DNA from: Acidobacteriota bacterium
GTDB lineage: Bacteria > Acidobacteriota > Vicinamibacteria > Vicinamibacterales > CAVVIG01
Length of the DNA: 27,355 bases
Direction of reading: 5' to 3'
Assembly (NCBI GenBank): GCA_003223775.1
Contig: QHWK01000119.1
Coordinates: 1 to 27,355, forward strand
A model generated the notes under the pieces. The model did not search any database and had not been told where the DNA came from. It was given only the letters and a program-made list of their open reading frames with translations. Positions 14,494 to 22,658 of this stretch are shown here, one piece after another; the first letter of the stretch is position 1; each line of letters starts with the position of its first letter. The translations under genes and the position numbers were made by a program.

Positions 14494-15777
14494 GTGCCGC
14501 TCTGCGCCGGCGTCCTGATCCTGTTCGCACTCGCGCGTCCGTCGATCGGCCGCGGCCACAACCGATGGCTCGACTGGCTGCTCGCGGCGTGTCTGATCGG
14601 TGCCGCCGCACAGCTGGTCCCGCTCCCGTCCGCCATTCGCGATCGCCTCTCGCCGAACGCGTCCGCCGTGGATCGCGCGCTCGCGCTGGCGGCGGCGCCC
14701 GAGCGGCGCGAGGCCACGCCGCTGTCGCTCGATCCCGAAGCGACGGCGTGGGCCCTCGCCCTCGGCGCGATCTACATCGGCGTGTTCTGGTGCGCCCGCG
14801 CGATCTACGCGCGCGGCGGCGTGCGGACGACAGTTCGCATGATCGCGCTGACGGGACTCGCGCTCACCACGCTCGTCGCGGTGCAGCGCGCAACGTCGCC
14901 GAAGCTGCTCTACTGGATTTGGCAGCCGCTCAGCGCGGGGGCTTCTCCGTATGGACCGTTCGTCAACCGCAACGGCCTCGCAGGGTGGCTTGCGATGGCG
15001 GTGCCGCTCGCGATCGGCTACGCGCTGGCGCGCCGCGCGTCGCGGCCGCCGGCGGTCGGCGGCGTCGCCGCGCGGCTCGCCGAGCTGGACGCGACGCAGC
15101 TGCTGCTCGGCGGCTCGGCGTGCCTGATGATGGGCGGGCTGCTGGGATCGTTGTCGCGCGGCGGGATTTTCGGCGGGGCGGCGGGGCTGGTGGTGTTCGT
15201 CGCGCTGGTGCAGTCGCGGCGAACCGAGGGGCGGGCGGCGGCGGGCGCGGCGGCGGCGGTTGCCGCGACGGTCGCGATCGCGGCGATGTACGCGAACCTC
15301 GGCGCGCTCGCCCTGCGGATGCAGGAGACGACCGAGCTCGGCGAGTGGGGGCGGCGCGCCATCTGGCGCGACACGGCCGCGATGATTCGCGACTTCCCGC
15401 TAACGGGCGTCGGCGCGGGCGCCTTCGAGCGCGGGATGCTCGTCTACCAGAGCGGCTCGCGGCACTTCTTCTTCAACCACGCGCACAACGAGTATCTGCA
15501 GATCGCCGCCGAAGGCGGCCTGCTCGTCGGAATTCCCGCGGCGCTCGCGGCGATGGCCGCCGTCGTCGCGATCGCGCGCCGCCTGCGCGCCGATCAGTCG
15601 GCGATGTTCTGGATCCGCGCCGCGGCCGTCGGCGGCATCGTCGCCGTCGCCGTGCAGAGCCTCTTCGACACGGGCCTGCGCACGCCGGCGAACGGCGTGC
15701 TGTTCGCCGTCATCACCGCGATCGCGCTGCACGAGCGGAGTCACGACGGAAACCGCAGAGACCGCAGAGCTCGCTGA
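14494..15777 (+). CDS. O-antigen ligase/polymerase family membrane protein (start uncertain)
   Basis: 427 residues from GTG 14494, with about ten hydrophobic segments. The family loop includes FPLTGVGAGAFERGMLVYQSG and HAHNEYLQIAAEGGLLVGIPAALAA (about residues 303-352), as in O-antigen ligase (WaaL/PF04932) and related polymerases. The true start is unclear. Bases 14419-14493 in the same frame encode a good membrane helix (GAVLVLLLLIGWALAAFAGAYRW) but contain no ATG, GTG or TTG. ATG 14417, which overlaps the kinase stop (TGATG), is in another frame and stops after 9 codons. A one-base loss just after 14419 would explain this. The 3' end overlaps the third copy of the dispersed repeat. Confidence 0.82.
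   Translation: MPLCAGVLILFALARPSIGRGHNRWLDWLLAACLIGAAAQLVPLPSAIRDRLSPNASAVDRALALAAAPERREATPLSLDPEATAWALALGAIYIGVFWCARAIYARGGVRTTVRMIALTGLALTTLVAVQRATSPKLLYWIWQPLSAGASPYGPFVNRNGLAGWLAMAVPLAIGYALARRASRPPAVGGVAARLAELDATQLLLGGSACLMMGGLLGSLSRGGIFGGAAGLVVFVALVQSRRTEGRAAAGAAAAVAATVAIAAMYANLGALALRMQETTELGEWGRRAIWRDTAAMIRDFPLTGVGAGAFERGMLVYQSGSRHFFFNHAHNEYLQIAAEGGLLVGIPAALAAMAAVVAIARRLRADQSAMFWIRAAAVGGIVAVAVQSLFDTGLRTPANGVLFAVITAIALHERSHDGNRRDRRAR
15752..15769 (-). repeat. Degenerate dispersed repeat, copy 3 (core only)
   Basis: On the minus strand this reads ctctgcggtctctgcgg, matching the core of copy 2 (ctttgcggtctttgtgg) at 14 of 17 positions. It forms the last codons of the ligase gene (NRRDRRAR) in antisense. 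It is the least certain of the three copies. Confidence 0.5.
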
Positions 15778-15785
15778 GCGATTCC

Positions 15786-15798
15786 GTCACAGTGTGAC
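15786..15798. terminator. Short palindrome between convergent genes
   Basis: gtcac-agt-gtgac is a perfect 5-bp stem just after the ligase stop. It has no T-run and the stem is short, so it is at most a weak or factor-assisted terminator. It lies directly before the C4AAT tandem repeat, which may add to the pausing signal. Confidence 0.3.
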
Positions 15799-15808
15799 AG
15801 CGCGACAG

Positions 15809-15840
15809 CCCCAATCCCCAATCCCCAATCCCCAATCCCC
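15809..15840. repeat. (CCCCAAT)4CCCC tandem repeat; G-quadruplex motif on the minus strand
   Basis: Four perfect 7-bp units plus a closing CCCC give five C4 tracts. The minus strand therefore carries five G4 tracts separated by ATT, an ideal intramolecular quadruplex motif. It lies in the 90-bp spacer between the convergent ligase and reductase genes, where a fold could block read-through in the minus-to-plus or plus-to-minus direction. Confidence 0.85.
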
Positions 15841-15867
15841 GACACACGCGCTCGAGAGACGCGCGCG

Positions 15868-17031
15868 CTACGCGACGAACGCGCGGAACAGGATGCGGCG
15901 CGCGGGCGGGTGCTTGAAGAGCGCGCGGATGAACGGGCGGTGCTCGTTGAACCGCGCGGTCGCGCGGATGATCGGCATGATGCCGTCGGTGTGCGCGAGC
16001 TGGAAGAAGCTGTCGATCGCCTCGTCGCTCAGCTTCGCCGCGACCTCGCGGAGCGCGTGCTGCGCCTCGAGCTCGGCCCCGAGCTCTGCGCGCCACGCAC
16101 GCTGGTAGCGCGACAGCGTCTCGGCATCGAGGCGATCGCGCGCGAGCGCATCGGCCGCCACCTCCGCCGCCAGCGATGCGCTCAGAATGCTGTAGTGAAT
16201 GCCGCCGCCGGTGGTCGGCTTCACGAGGCCCGCCGCATCGCCAATCGCCAGCAGCCGATCGCCGTAGGTGCGCTCGATCGCGCCGAGCGGCAGGATTTTC
16301 TGCCGCGGCGGCGGCGCCCCGTGGCCGACGCCCCAACGGATCCGCACGCGCTCGAGCATCCGCTCGTAGCAGCCGACGCTGTCGCGCGACGCCATGGCGC
16401 CCACGCGCACGTAGCCGCCGTCGGGGCGCTCGACCGGCACCGCCCACGCGAAGCCGCCCGGCGCGACGTCCTGCCCGAAGTGCAGCTCGACGACGCCCAG
16501 GCGCGCCGCGGGGAGCTCGCGCTGTGCGGTGTGGAGGTGCGTGCGCGGCAGCCCGAGCTCGAACCGCCGCTGGAACGCATAGGTGGCGCCGCACGCGAGC
16601 ACCGCGAGCCGCGCCTGGATCGCTTCGCCGCCGACGATCGCGTACACGCCGGAGGCGCTGCACTCGAGCGCGGCCACGCGCGCGTTCGTGCGCACGTCGG
16701 CGCCGGCGGCCACCGCCCGCGCCGCGAGCGCGCGATCGAAGGTCGGCCGGTCGATCACCGCCGCCAGCGGCAACGGCGTCGTGTAGTCCACCGGAATCCC
16801 GGCCGGCGACACGAAGCGCACCGCGGTCAGGTGATTGAGCGTGGCCTCGGGCGGGAGATCGAATGTCCGGAAGCTGTCGGTCGAGAGGACGCCGGTGCAG
16901 TGGACCGGATCGCCGACGCGATCGTGCTCTTCGCACACGAGCGTCCGCAGCCCCCGCTCCGCGAGACGCGCAGCCATGAACAGTCCACCTGGGCCGGCGC
17001 CCACGATGAGGACGTCGAGCGACGCACGCAT
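15868..17031 (-). CDS. Geranylgeranyl-reductase-family FAD oxidoreductase
   Basis: A 387-residue flavoprotein. Near the N-terminus it has the Rossmann motif DVLIVGAGPGGLFMAARLAERGLRTLVCEE (about residues 6-35). GDPVHCTGVLS follows, typical of the geranylgeranyl reductase (GGR/ChlP/DGGR) group, then VIDRPTFDRALAARA. The second FAD motif is YGDRLLAIGDAAGLVKPTTGGGIHYSI. The C-terminus (FNEHRPFIRALFKHPPARRILFRAF) fits the family. Relatives saturate isoprenoid double bonds or act on polyketide/halogenation substrates. ATG 17031 is preferred, 12 nt after a TATAAT box. It follows the glycan operon after a 71-bp gap, so it may be a separate transcription unit. Action on the polyprenyl carrier is possible but is inference. 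Confidence 0.85.
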   Translation of the reverse strand: MRASLDVLIVGAGPGGLFMAARLAERGLRTLVCEEHDRVGDPVHCTGVLSTDSFRTFDLPPEATLNHLTAVRFVSPAGIPVDYTTPLPLAAVIDRPTFDRALAARAVAAGADVRTNARVAALECSASGVYAIVGGEAIQARLAVLACGATYAFQRRFELGLPRTHLHTAQRELPAARLGVVELHFGQDVAPGGFAWAVPVERPDGGYVRVGAMASRDSVGCYERMLERVRIRWGVGHGAPPPRQKILPLGAIERTYGDRLLAIGDAAGLVKPTTGGGIHYSILSASLAAEVAADALARDRLDAETLSRYQRAWRAELGAELEAQHALREVAAKLSDEAIDSFFQLAHTDGIMPIIRATARFNEHRPFIRALFKHPPARRILFRAFVA

Positions 17032-17043
17032 GCTGGTGGCTGC

Positions 17044-17049
17044 ATTATA
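17044..17049 (-). promoter_or_regulatory. TATAAT -10 box, reductase gene
   Basis: Within the 71-bp spacer the minus strand reads TATAAT exactly 12 nt before the ATG at 17031. This is the same geometry as the phosphatase gene's box at 4598-4603. No clear -35 hexamer is present. It predicts a very short leader and independent expression of the reductase. Confidence 0.45.
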
Positions 17050-17102
17050 AGCGGACTGCAAACCGCAGCGGAGATACAGCGAAGGAAGGCAGGCGCGTGC
17101 GC

Positions 17103-18866
17103 TCAAACCCGATCGCGGCGCTCCCAGCCGCCGCGCGCCGTGATCCAGAACGACATGAGGATCAGGCGCAGGTCGAACCAGAAGCCGGCGCGTTTGAGGT
17201 ACAGGCGATCGAGGCGGAACTTGCGCGCGCGATCGATGTCGCGCGCCGCGTAGACTTGCGTGATCCCGGTCAGCCCTGGCCGCACGCTGTGGCGCGCCTC
17301 GTAGCCGGGAATTTCGTCGAGCCGCACGAAGCGTCCGTCGCCGCGCGCTTCGACTTCGCCGGGCCGCAGCGGCCGCGGGCCGACGAAGCTCATGTCGCCG
17401 ACGAAGATGTTCCAGAGCTGCGGCAGTTCGTCCATCGCCGTGCCGCGCAGCACCCGTCCGATCCGCGTGATGCGCGGATCGTCTTCGCCGGCCTGCACGG
17501 GACCGCTCTGCGCTTCGGCATCCACGACCATCGATCGGAATTTGAGCGCGGTGAAGACGCGGCCGCCGAGTCCGACGCGCTCCTGTGGAAAGAACACGTG
17601 GCCGCCGTCCTCGATCTTGATCGCCGCGGCGATCGCGACCCAGAGCGGCGCCGAGGCGAGCAGACCTGCGCCGGCGAGCAGCACGTCGAACGCGCGTTTG
17701 ATCGCGGTCCTCACGCGTCTGGCGCGCTCTCCCATCGCTCGCGTCTCGTCGGGATCGTCGTACAGCGCGGCAATCGCCCGCGCGAGCGCCTCGGGATCGC
17801 CCGGCGCGGCCACGATGCCGCAGCGTTCCTTGTGCGCGATCGCCGCGGCTTCGCAGCTCGGATCGGCGGCCGCGACGTACGCGCGCCCCGCGGCGAGAAT
17901 CCCGTACAGCTTGCTCGGCACGATGAAGCCCTCGAGGCCCGCTTTCAGCGACACGACGAACGCGTCCGCTGCGGCGAACGAATCGTGCAGCAGCGCCTTC
18001 GGCTGATAGGGGAAGAAGCGCACGTTCTCGAGGCGGCGCTCGAGGCACGCGCGCTCGAGCGCCTCGCGCTTCGCGCCGTCGCCGACGATCGCGATCGTCA
18101 ACCGATCCTTCCCGCGCAGCCGATCCGCCGCCGCGATCAGCACGTCGAGGTTCTGCGACAGTCCGACGTTGCCCGAGTGCATGACGACGAAGCGATCGCC
18201 CAGCCCGTGCGCGCGCGTGAACGCGTTGTCCTTCGGCCCCGGCGCGATCGCCTCGCAGTCGGCCCAGTTGTGGATCATGTGCACCCGCGCGGGGTCGGCG
18301 CCCTTCTCCTCGACCAGACGCCGCCGCATCCGATCGCCGAGCGCGACGATCGCGTCGGCATGGCGCAGGAGGTAGCGGTTCACGCGATCGAGCGACGCGT
18401 TCACCGCGGGACTCTGGAAATCCTCGATGAGCGAGGCCACCTCCGGAAAGATGTCCTCGCAGACAAAGACGAACCGCGCGCCAGCGCGCCGCGCCGCCCA
18501 CAGCGCGGTGAGGCCGACGATCGGGGGATCGGTGAGCGAGACGACGACGTCTGGGCGGCCGATGTCGAAGCTCGCGACGGTCGCCGCGGCGGCGTAGCTC
18601 ACGTAGTTCGCCGCGCGCGCGGCGAAGCGCCGCGGCCGCAGCCGCGTCCCGTTCGCGCGCCGGATCGCGACGCCGTGATGCTGCTCGCGCGCGACGGGGC
18701 CGAGCCGCCGCCCGCGGGCATCCGCCGCCGCATGCAGCGCGCGGCCGGCGACGACCGTCACGTCGTTGCCGTACTGATGGACGAGATCTTCCGCGAGCTC
18801 AGTCAGCAGCTGGCCCGTCGCCGCCTGATCGGGCCAGTAGGAGCGGTTGAAGAAGCAGATCTTCAC
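17103..18866 (-). CDS. GT4 glycosyltransferase fused to initiating sugar-phosphate transferase
   Basis: One 587-codon frame holds two enzymes. Residues about 1-384 are a WbuB-like GT4: MKICFFNRSYWPDQAATGQLL-type start, HMIHNWADCEAI, VVMHSGNVGLSQNLDVLI, and the donor loop EGFIVPSKLYGILAAGRAYVAA. It breaks off after MGERARR, about 25-30 residues earlier than usual for this family. Residues 385-587 are a complete PglC/WcaJ-type polyisoprenyl-phosphate hexose-1-phosphate transferase: KRAFDVLLAGAGLLASAPLWVAIA membrane hairpin, PQERVGLGGRVFTALKFRSM, DELPQLWNIFVGDMSFVGPRPL. GTG 17714 would be a natural start for the latter and overlaps a TGA in another frame. So the original state was probably two genes with a GTGA junction. 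The transferase starts the repeat unit on undecaprenyl phosphate. The GTG start at 18866 overlaps the upstream stop by 4 bp. Confidence 0.85.
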   Translation of the reverse strand: MKICFFNRSYWPDQAATGQLLTELAEDLVHQYGNDVTVVAGRALHAAADARGRRLGPVAREQHHGVAIRRANGTRLRPRRFAARAANYVSYAAAATVASFDIGRPDVVVSLTDPPIVGLTALWAARRAGARFVFVCEDIFPEVASLIEDFQSPAVNASLDRVNRYLLRHADAIVALGDRMRRRLVEEKGADPARVHMIHNWADCEAIAPGPKDNAFTRAHGLGDRFVVMHSGNVGLSQNLDVLIAAADRLRGKDRLTIAIVGDGAKREALERACLERRLENVRFFPYQPKALLHDSFAAADAFVVSLKAGLEGFIVPSKLYGILAAGRAYVAAADPSCEAAAIAHKERCGIVAAPGDPEALARAIAALYDDPDETRAMGERARRVRTAIKRAFDVLLAGAGLLASAPLWVAIAAAIKIEDGGHVFFPQERVGLGGRVFTALKFRSMVVDAEAQSGPVQAGEDDPRITRIGRVLRGTAMDELPQLWNIFVGDMSFVGPRPLRPGEVEARGDGRFVRLDEIPGYEARHSVRPGLTGITQVYAARDIDRARKFRLDRLYLKRAGFWFDLRLILMSFWITARGGWERRDRV

Positions 18867-19724
18867 GCCCGTCCCTCGCGGTGCGCGCGATACCAGTCGA
18901 TCGTCCGCTGCAGCCCGGTCCGGAAGTCGGTCGTGCTCGTGAAGCCGAAGCACTGCCGCGCGCGCGACGTGTCGAGCATCCGGCGCGGCTGGCCGTCCGG
19001 CTTCGTCGGATCGAAGCGCAGCCGCCCCTCGAACCCGGTCAGCTCGGCGACGAGCTCCGCCAGCTCGCGGATGCTGATCTCGAAGCCGGCGCCGATGTTC
19101 ACCGGCGCGGGATCGTCGTAGCGCTCGGTGGCGCGGGCGATCGCCTCCGCGCAGTCGCCGACGAAGAGGAATTCACGCGTCGCCCTCCCGGTGCCCCAGC
19201 AGGTTGTCGTGCGGCCCGTAGAGATTCACCGGCAGCACGTGGATCGCGTTGAAGCCGTACTGCTGCCGGTACGCCTGCCCCTGCACGAGCAGCATCTTCT
19301 TCGCGATGCCGTACGGCGCGTTGGTCTCTTCCGGGTAGCCGTTCCACAACTCGTCCTCGACGAAGGGAACCGGCGCGTGCTTCGGGTAGGCGCAGATCGT
19401 GCCGACGCCGACGAACTTCTCCACGCCGTTGCGGCGGGCGTGCTCCATCGTCAGGGCGCCGAGCATCACGTTGTCGTAGAAGAAGCGGCCCGGCGACGCG
19501 CGGTTCGCACCGATCCCGCCGACGACCGCGGCGAGATGGACGACGATCTGCGGCCGCAGCTCCGCGTACATCCGCTCGACGTCGGCCTCGCGCGTGAGAT
19601 CGAACTGCGCCTTCCGCGGGACGAGGACCGTGCTGCCGCGCGCCTCGAGCGCCTCGACCACGTGCCGGCCGAGAAAGCCGCTGCCGCCGGTGACGACGAT
19701 CCGCTTCGACGCGAGATCGATCAT
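18863..19724 (-). pseudogene. fcl: GDP-L-fucose synthase-like epimerase/reductase, frameshifted with deletion
   Basis: From ATG 19724, 174 codons read as an SDR enzyme of the GDP-L-fucose synthase group. They include GGSGFLG (residues 13-19), HLAAVVGGI, VGTICAYPK, ELWNGYPEETNAPYGIAKK with the Tyr138/Lys142 catalytic pair, and PVNLYGPHDN. Family sequence then resumes in another frame at 19198 as WGTGRATREFLFVGDCAEAIARA and runs to the end (HREGRA, stop 18863). The usual linker between the two, about 28-30 residues (the HVIPALIRKF-type segment), is absent. The junction occupies 19199-19202. The intact enzyme converts GDP-4-keto-6-deoxymannose to GDP-L-fucose or a related sugar. The ATG overlaps the carbamoyltransferase stop (ATGA) and the stop overlaps the next GTG. 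Confidence 0.8.
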
Positions 19725-21484
19725 GCGGCCTTCGCGCCGACGCGCTCGACGGAGTGGCCGCCGGCGACGAGGACGTCCATGCTCGTCCGCAGAAAACAGT
19801 CGAGCGCCTGATCCGGCGTGTGGACGATCGGCTCGTTCTCGTTGAACGACGTGTTCAGCAGCATGCCGACACCGGTGATGCGCTGGAAGGCTTTGATCAA
19901 ATCGTAGTAGCGCGCGTTGGTGCGCGGGCTCACCGTCTGCAGCCGGCCGGAGCCGTCGACGTGGGTGATCGCCGGCACGGCGGCCCGCTTCTCGGGCCGG
20001 ACCGGATAGACCTGGAGCATGAACGGATCCGGAACGGCGCCGACGAAGAACTCGTCGATCGCCTCCTCGACGACCGACGGCGCGAACGGACGGAAGCGCT
20101 CGCGAAACTTGATCCGCGTGTTGATGATGTCGCGCATGTCGGCGCGCCGCGGATCCGCGAGGATGCTGCGGTTGCCGAGGGCGCGCGCGCCCCATTCCAT
20201 GCGGCCCTGGAACCAGCCGACGACGCGGCCGCCGGCAATCTGATCGGCCGTCCAGGCGTCGAGCATCGCCTGATCCGGCCAGTGCCGGCGGATGCAGCCG
20301 CGCTCCGAGATCGCCGCCTGCTGCGCGTCGAGCGCCGCCGCGATCTCGCCGTCGTCGAACTCGGGGCCCCAGGAGCCGTGCGTCAGCACGAAGTCGCGCG
20401 GGCGGCCGGTCGCCGCGTGCCACGCGTGGAACGCCGCGCCGAGCGCCGTGCCGTTGTCGCCCGCCGCCGGCTGGATGAACACCTCGCGGAAGTCGGTGCG
20501 CTCGCGGATCTTCCCGTTCGCGACGCTGTTCATGGCGCAGCCGCCGGCGAGGCAGAGCGACGTGCGTCGAGTCGTCTTCTGCACGTGGCGAAGCACGTGC
20601 ATCGCGGCGTTCTCGAAGACGGCCTGCAGCGACGCGGCGAGCGCCTCGTGGCGTGCGTCGATCGGCTCGTCCAGCCGCCGCGCGGGGCCGAGCAGCGATT
20701 CGAGCTTCGGCGAGTACACCGGGCCGATCGTCGGCTCGCCATCCGCCCACGTCATCGAGATACCTTCGGTGGCGTGGCGGAAATACGCCAGGTCGAGCTC
20801 GAATCCGCCGTCGTCGCGAAGGTGCACGAGCGAATCGATCTCGCGCGCGAAGCGCGGCTCGCCGTACGGCGCCAGCCCCATCACTTTGAACTCGTCGCCG
20901 TAGCGCATGAAGCCGAGGTGCTGCGTGATCGCGAGATAGAGCAGACCGAGCGAGTGCGGGAAGAAGACGCGCGCGTCGACGGAGAGCCGCGGACCGTCGA
21001 CCCGTCCCCACGAGGTGCTGACGAAATCGCCGAAGCCGTCGATGGCGCAGGCCGCCGCCGTCTCGAAGGGCGAGACGAACGCGGCGCTCGCCAGATGCGA
21101 CGGATGGTGCTCGACGAACCGCGTGCGCGCCTTCACACGAGTCTCGTCGAGGCCGAGCGTCGATGCGATGACGGCGGGCAGACGGCGCACGCTGGAGAGA
21201 TTGCGCGCGCGCGCCGACACGGTGCCGCGCGGCCGGTAGCGCAGCACGAAGAGTCCCTTGCGCCAGAGGTGCGCGCGCGGATCGCGGGAGACGGCGAAGA
21301 GGTCGACGTCGGCCGCCGCGATGCCCCCGAGGTCGAGGCACGCCGCGAGCGCGTGCGTCGGAAACCCGGCGCAGTGCTTGATGCGGCGAAAGCGCTCCTC
21401 CTCGACGGCGGCGACAAGGCGTCCGTCACGGACGAGCACAGCCGACACGTCGCCGTGGTACGCGTTCAGGCCGACGATGTTCAT
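19721..21484 (-). CDS. O-carbamoyltransferase (NodU/TobZ family)
   Basis: A 587-residue protein of full family length. It begins MNIVGLNAYHGDVSAVLVRDGRLVAAVEEERF, the typical N-terminal Kae1-like start, with RIKHCAGFP following. Further landmarks are HHPSHLASAAFVSPFETAAACAIDGFGDF, GCAMNSVANGKI, AAGDNGTALGAA and GWFQGRMEWGARALGNRSILADPR. The C-terminal YrdC-like part includes RFRPFAPSVV and LLNTSFNENEPIV. The enzyme transfers a carbamoyl group from carbamoyl phosphate to a sugar hydroxyl through an adenylate intermediate. Here it probably decorates a residue of the surface glycan. ATG 21484 fits the family start. ATG 21508, which overlaps the upstream stop (TGATG), would add 8 residues (MPPPPVTR) and may be the translated start. 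Confidence 0.93.
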   Translation of the reverse strand: MNIVGLNAYHGDVSAVLVRDGRLVAAVEEERFRRIKHCAGFPTHALAACLDLGGIAAADVDLFAVSRDPRAHLWRKGLFVLRYRPRGTVSARARNLSSVRRLPAVIASTLGLDETRVKARTRFVEHHPSHLASAAFVSPFETAAACAIDGFGDFVSTSWGRVDGPRLSVDARVFFPHSLGLLYLAITQHLGFMRYGDEFKVMGLAPYGEPRFAREIDSLVHLRDDGGFELDLAYFRHATEGISMTWADGEPTIGPVYSPKLESLLGPARRLDEPIDARHEALAASLQAVFENAAMHVLRHVQKTTRRTSLCLAGGCAMNSVANGKIRERTDFREVFIQPAAGDNGTALGAAFHAWHAATGRPRDFVLTHGSWGPEFDDGEIAAALDAQQAAISERGCIRRHWPDQAMLDAWTADQIAGGRVVGWFQGRMEWGARALGNRSILADPRRADMRDIINTRIKFRERFRPFAPSVVEEAIDEFFVGAVPDPFMLQVYPVRPEKRAAVPAITHVDGSGRLQTVSPRTNARYYDLIKAFQRITGVGMLLNTSFNENEPIVHTPDQALDCFLRTSMDVLVAGGHSVERVGAKAA

Positions 21485-21507
21485 GCGGGTCACCGGAGGC
21501 GGCGGCA

Positions 21508-22653
21508 TCAGTGGACGCTGGCGTAGAGCTGCGTCATTGCTCGGGCGATCGCGTCCCACCCGTAGCGGGCGCGCGCGAACCGCGCGGCGCGCTCGCCCAT
21601 GGCGGCGGCGCGCGCGCGATCGTCGGCGAGCTCGCCTATCGCGTCCGCGATCGCGCCGGCCGACTGCTCGACCCACCGCCCGCAGCCTTCGATCTCGACG
21701 ACGCGCCACGGGCACGTGCGCGTCGTGACGACGGGGACGCCGGCGGCAAGCGATTCCACCACCGCGAGGCCGAAGCTCTCGGAATCGGAGCACTGGACCG
21801 AGACGTCCGCGTCCTTGAGCAGCGCCCACTTCTCGGCGCCGTCCACCGCGCCGATCGCGTGAACGGCGCCGCGATGCGCGGCGAGACGCGCGTAAATGTC
21901 GGGCAGCAGCCGATGTTCGTCCGGTCCGGCGATCACGAGGTGCAGCGCCTGACGGCCCGCGCGCGCCGCCGCGAACGCGTCGGCGACGAGGTCGAGGCGC
22001 TTGATCCGGTGCAGCCGGCCGAGGAACAGCACGACGAAGGCATCGTCGGGGATGCCGAGGCGCGCGCGATAGCCGCGCGGCGCGGCGTCGGCCGCCGCGA
22101 GATCGACGCCGTTCGGCACGACGGCGATCGGCACGTCGAGGCCGAGCGCGCGCAGCGCGTCGGCTTCCTGATCCGACGTCGCGTGCAGCATCGACGCGTG
22201 GCGCAGGTTGCGCGCCTCGAGCAGACGATACGCGGCCGCCTTTCTCCATCGCCCGCGCCGCAGCGCCGCCGGCTGCAGCATGCCGCGCGGCGACACCACG
22301 TACGGGATGCGACGCCGGCGCGCGAGATGCGTCGCCCACCATTCGGGCACGTTCCACAGGCCGTGCACGTGGCAGACGTCCGCGTGCGCGAGCGCGTCGA
22401 CCAGCGGCATCCGCACGCGGGCGCCGAAGAACCGGCGCGGGAACGAGGCGTCGGCATACCGCACGCGCACGCCGTCGTAGGTCGTGCCGCCGGGCGACGC
22501 CGGAAGCCGCGCGTCGCCGTTCGCCGTCGTCGTCACGACCTCGACGTCCACGCCCGCGCGCTGCAGCCCCTTGCACAAGCCGAGGATCGACGCCGGCGGA
22601 CCGCCGTACTGAAAGGCCGGCGGAAAGTACGGCGAGACGTGGAGCACGCGCAC
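21508..22653 (-). CDS. GT4 glycosyltransferase
   Basis: A 381-residue GT-B enzyme. It starts (GTG 22653) VRVLHVSPYFPPAFQYGGPPASILGLCKGL, with the glycine-rich acceptor loop. VVSPRGML, SMLHATSDQEADALRALG and VVPNGVDL (about residues 187-194) follow. The donor half has VVLFLGRLHRIKRLDLVADAF and ESFGLAVVESLAAGVPVVTT, in which the E-x7-E pair is visible. It transfers a nucleotide-activated sugar with retention of configuration. The gene starts 5 bp after the stop of the polymerase gene and its stop overlaps the carbamoyltransferase ATG at 21508. It appears complete. Confidence 0.9.
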   Translation of the reverse strand: MRVLHVSPYFPPAFQYGGPPASILGLCKGLQRAGVDVEVVTTTANGDARLPASPGGTTYDGVRVRYADASFPRRFFGARVRMPLVDALAHADVCHVHGLWNVPEWWATHLARRRRIPYVVSPRGMLQPAALRRGRWRKAAAYRLLEARNLRHASMLHATSDQEADALRALGLDVPIAVVPNGVDLAAADAAPRGYRARLGIPDDAFVVLFLGRLHRIKRLDLVADAFAAARAGRQALHLVIAGPDEHRLLPDIYARLAAHRGAVHAIGAVDGAEKWALLKDADVSVQCSDSESFGLAVVESLAAGVPVVTTRTCPWRVVEIEGCGRWVEQSAGAIADAIGELADDRARAAAMGERAARFARARYGWDAIARAMTQLYASVH

Positions 22654-22658
22654 CGCGA

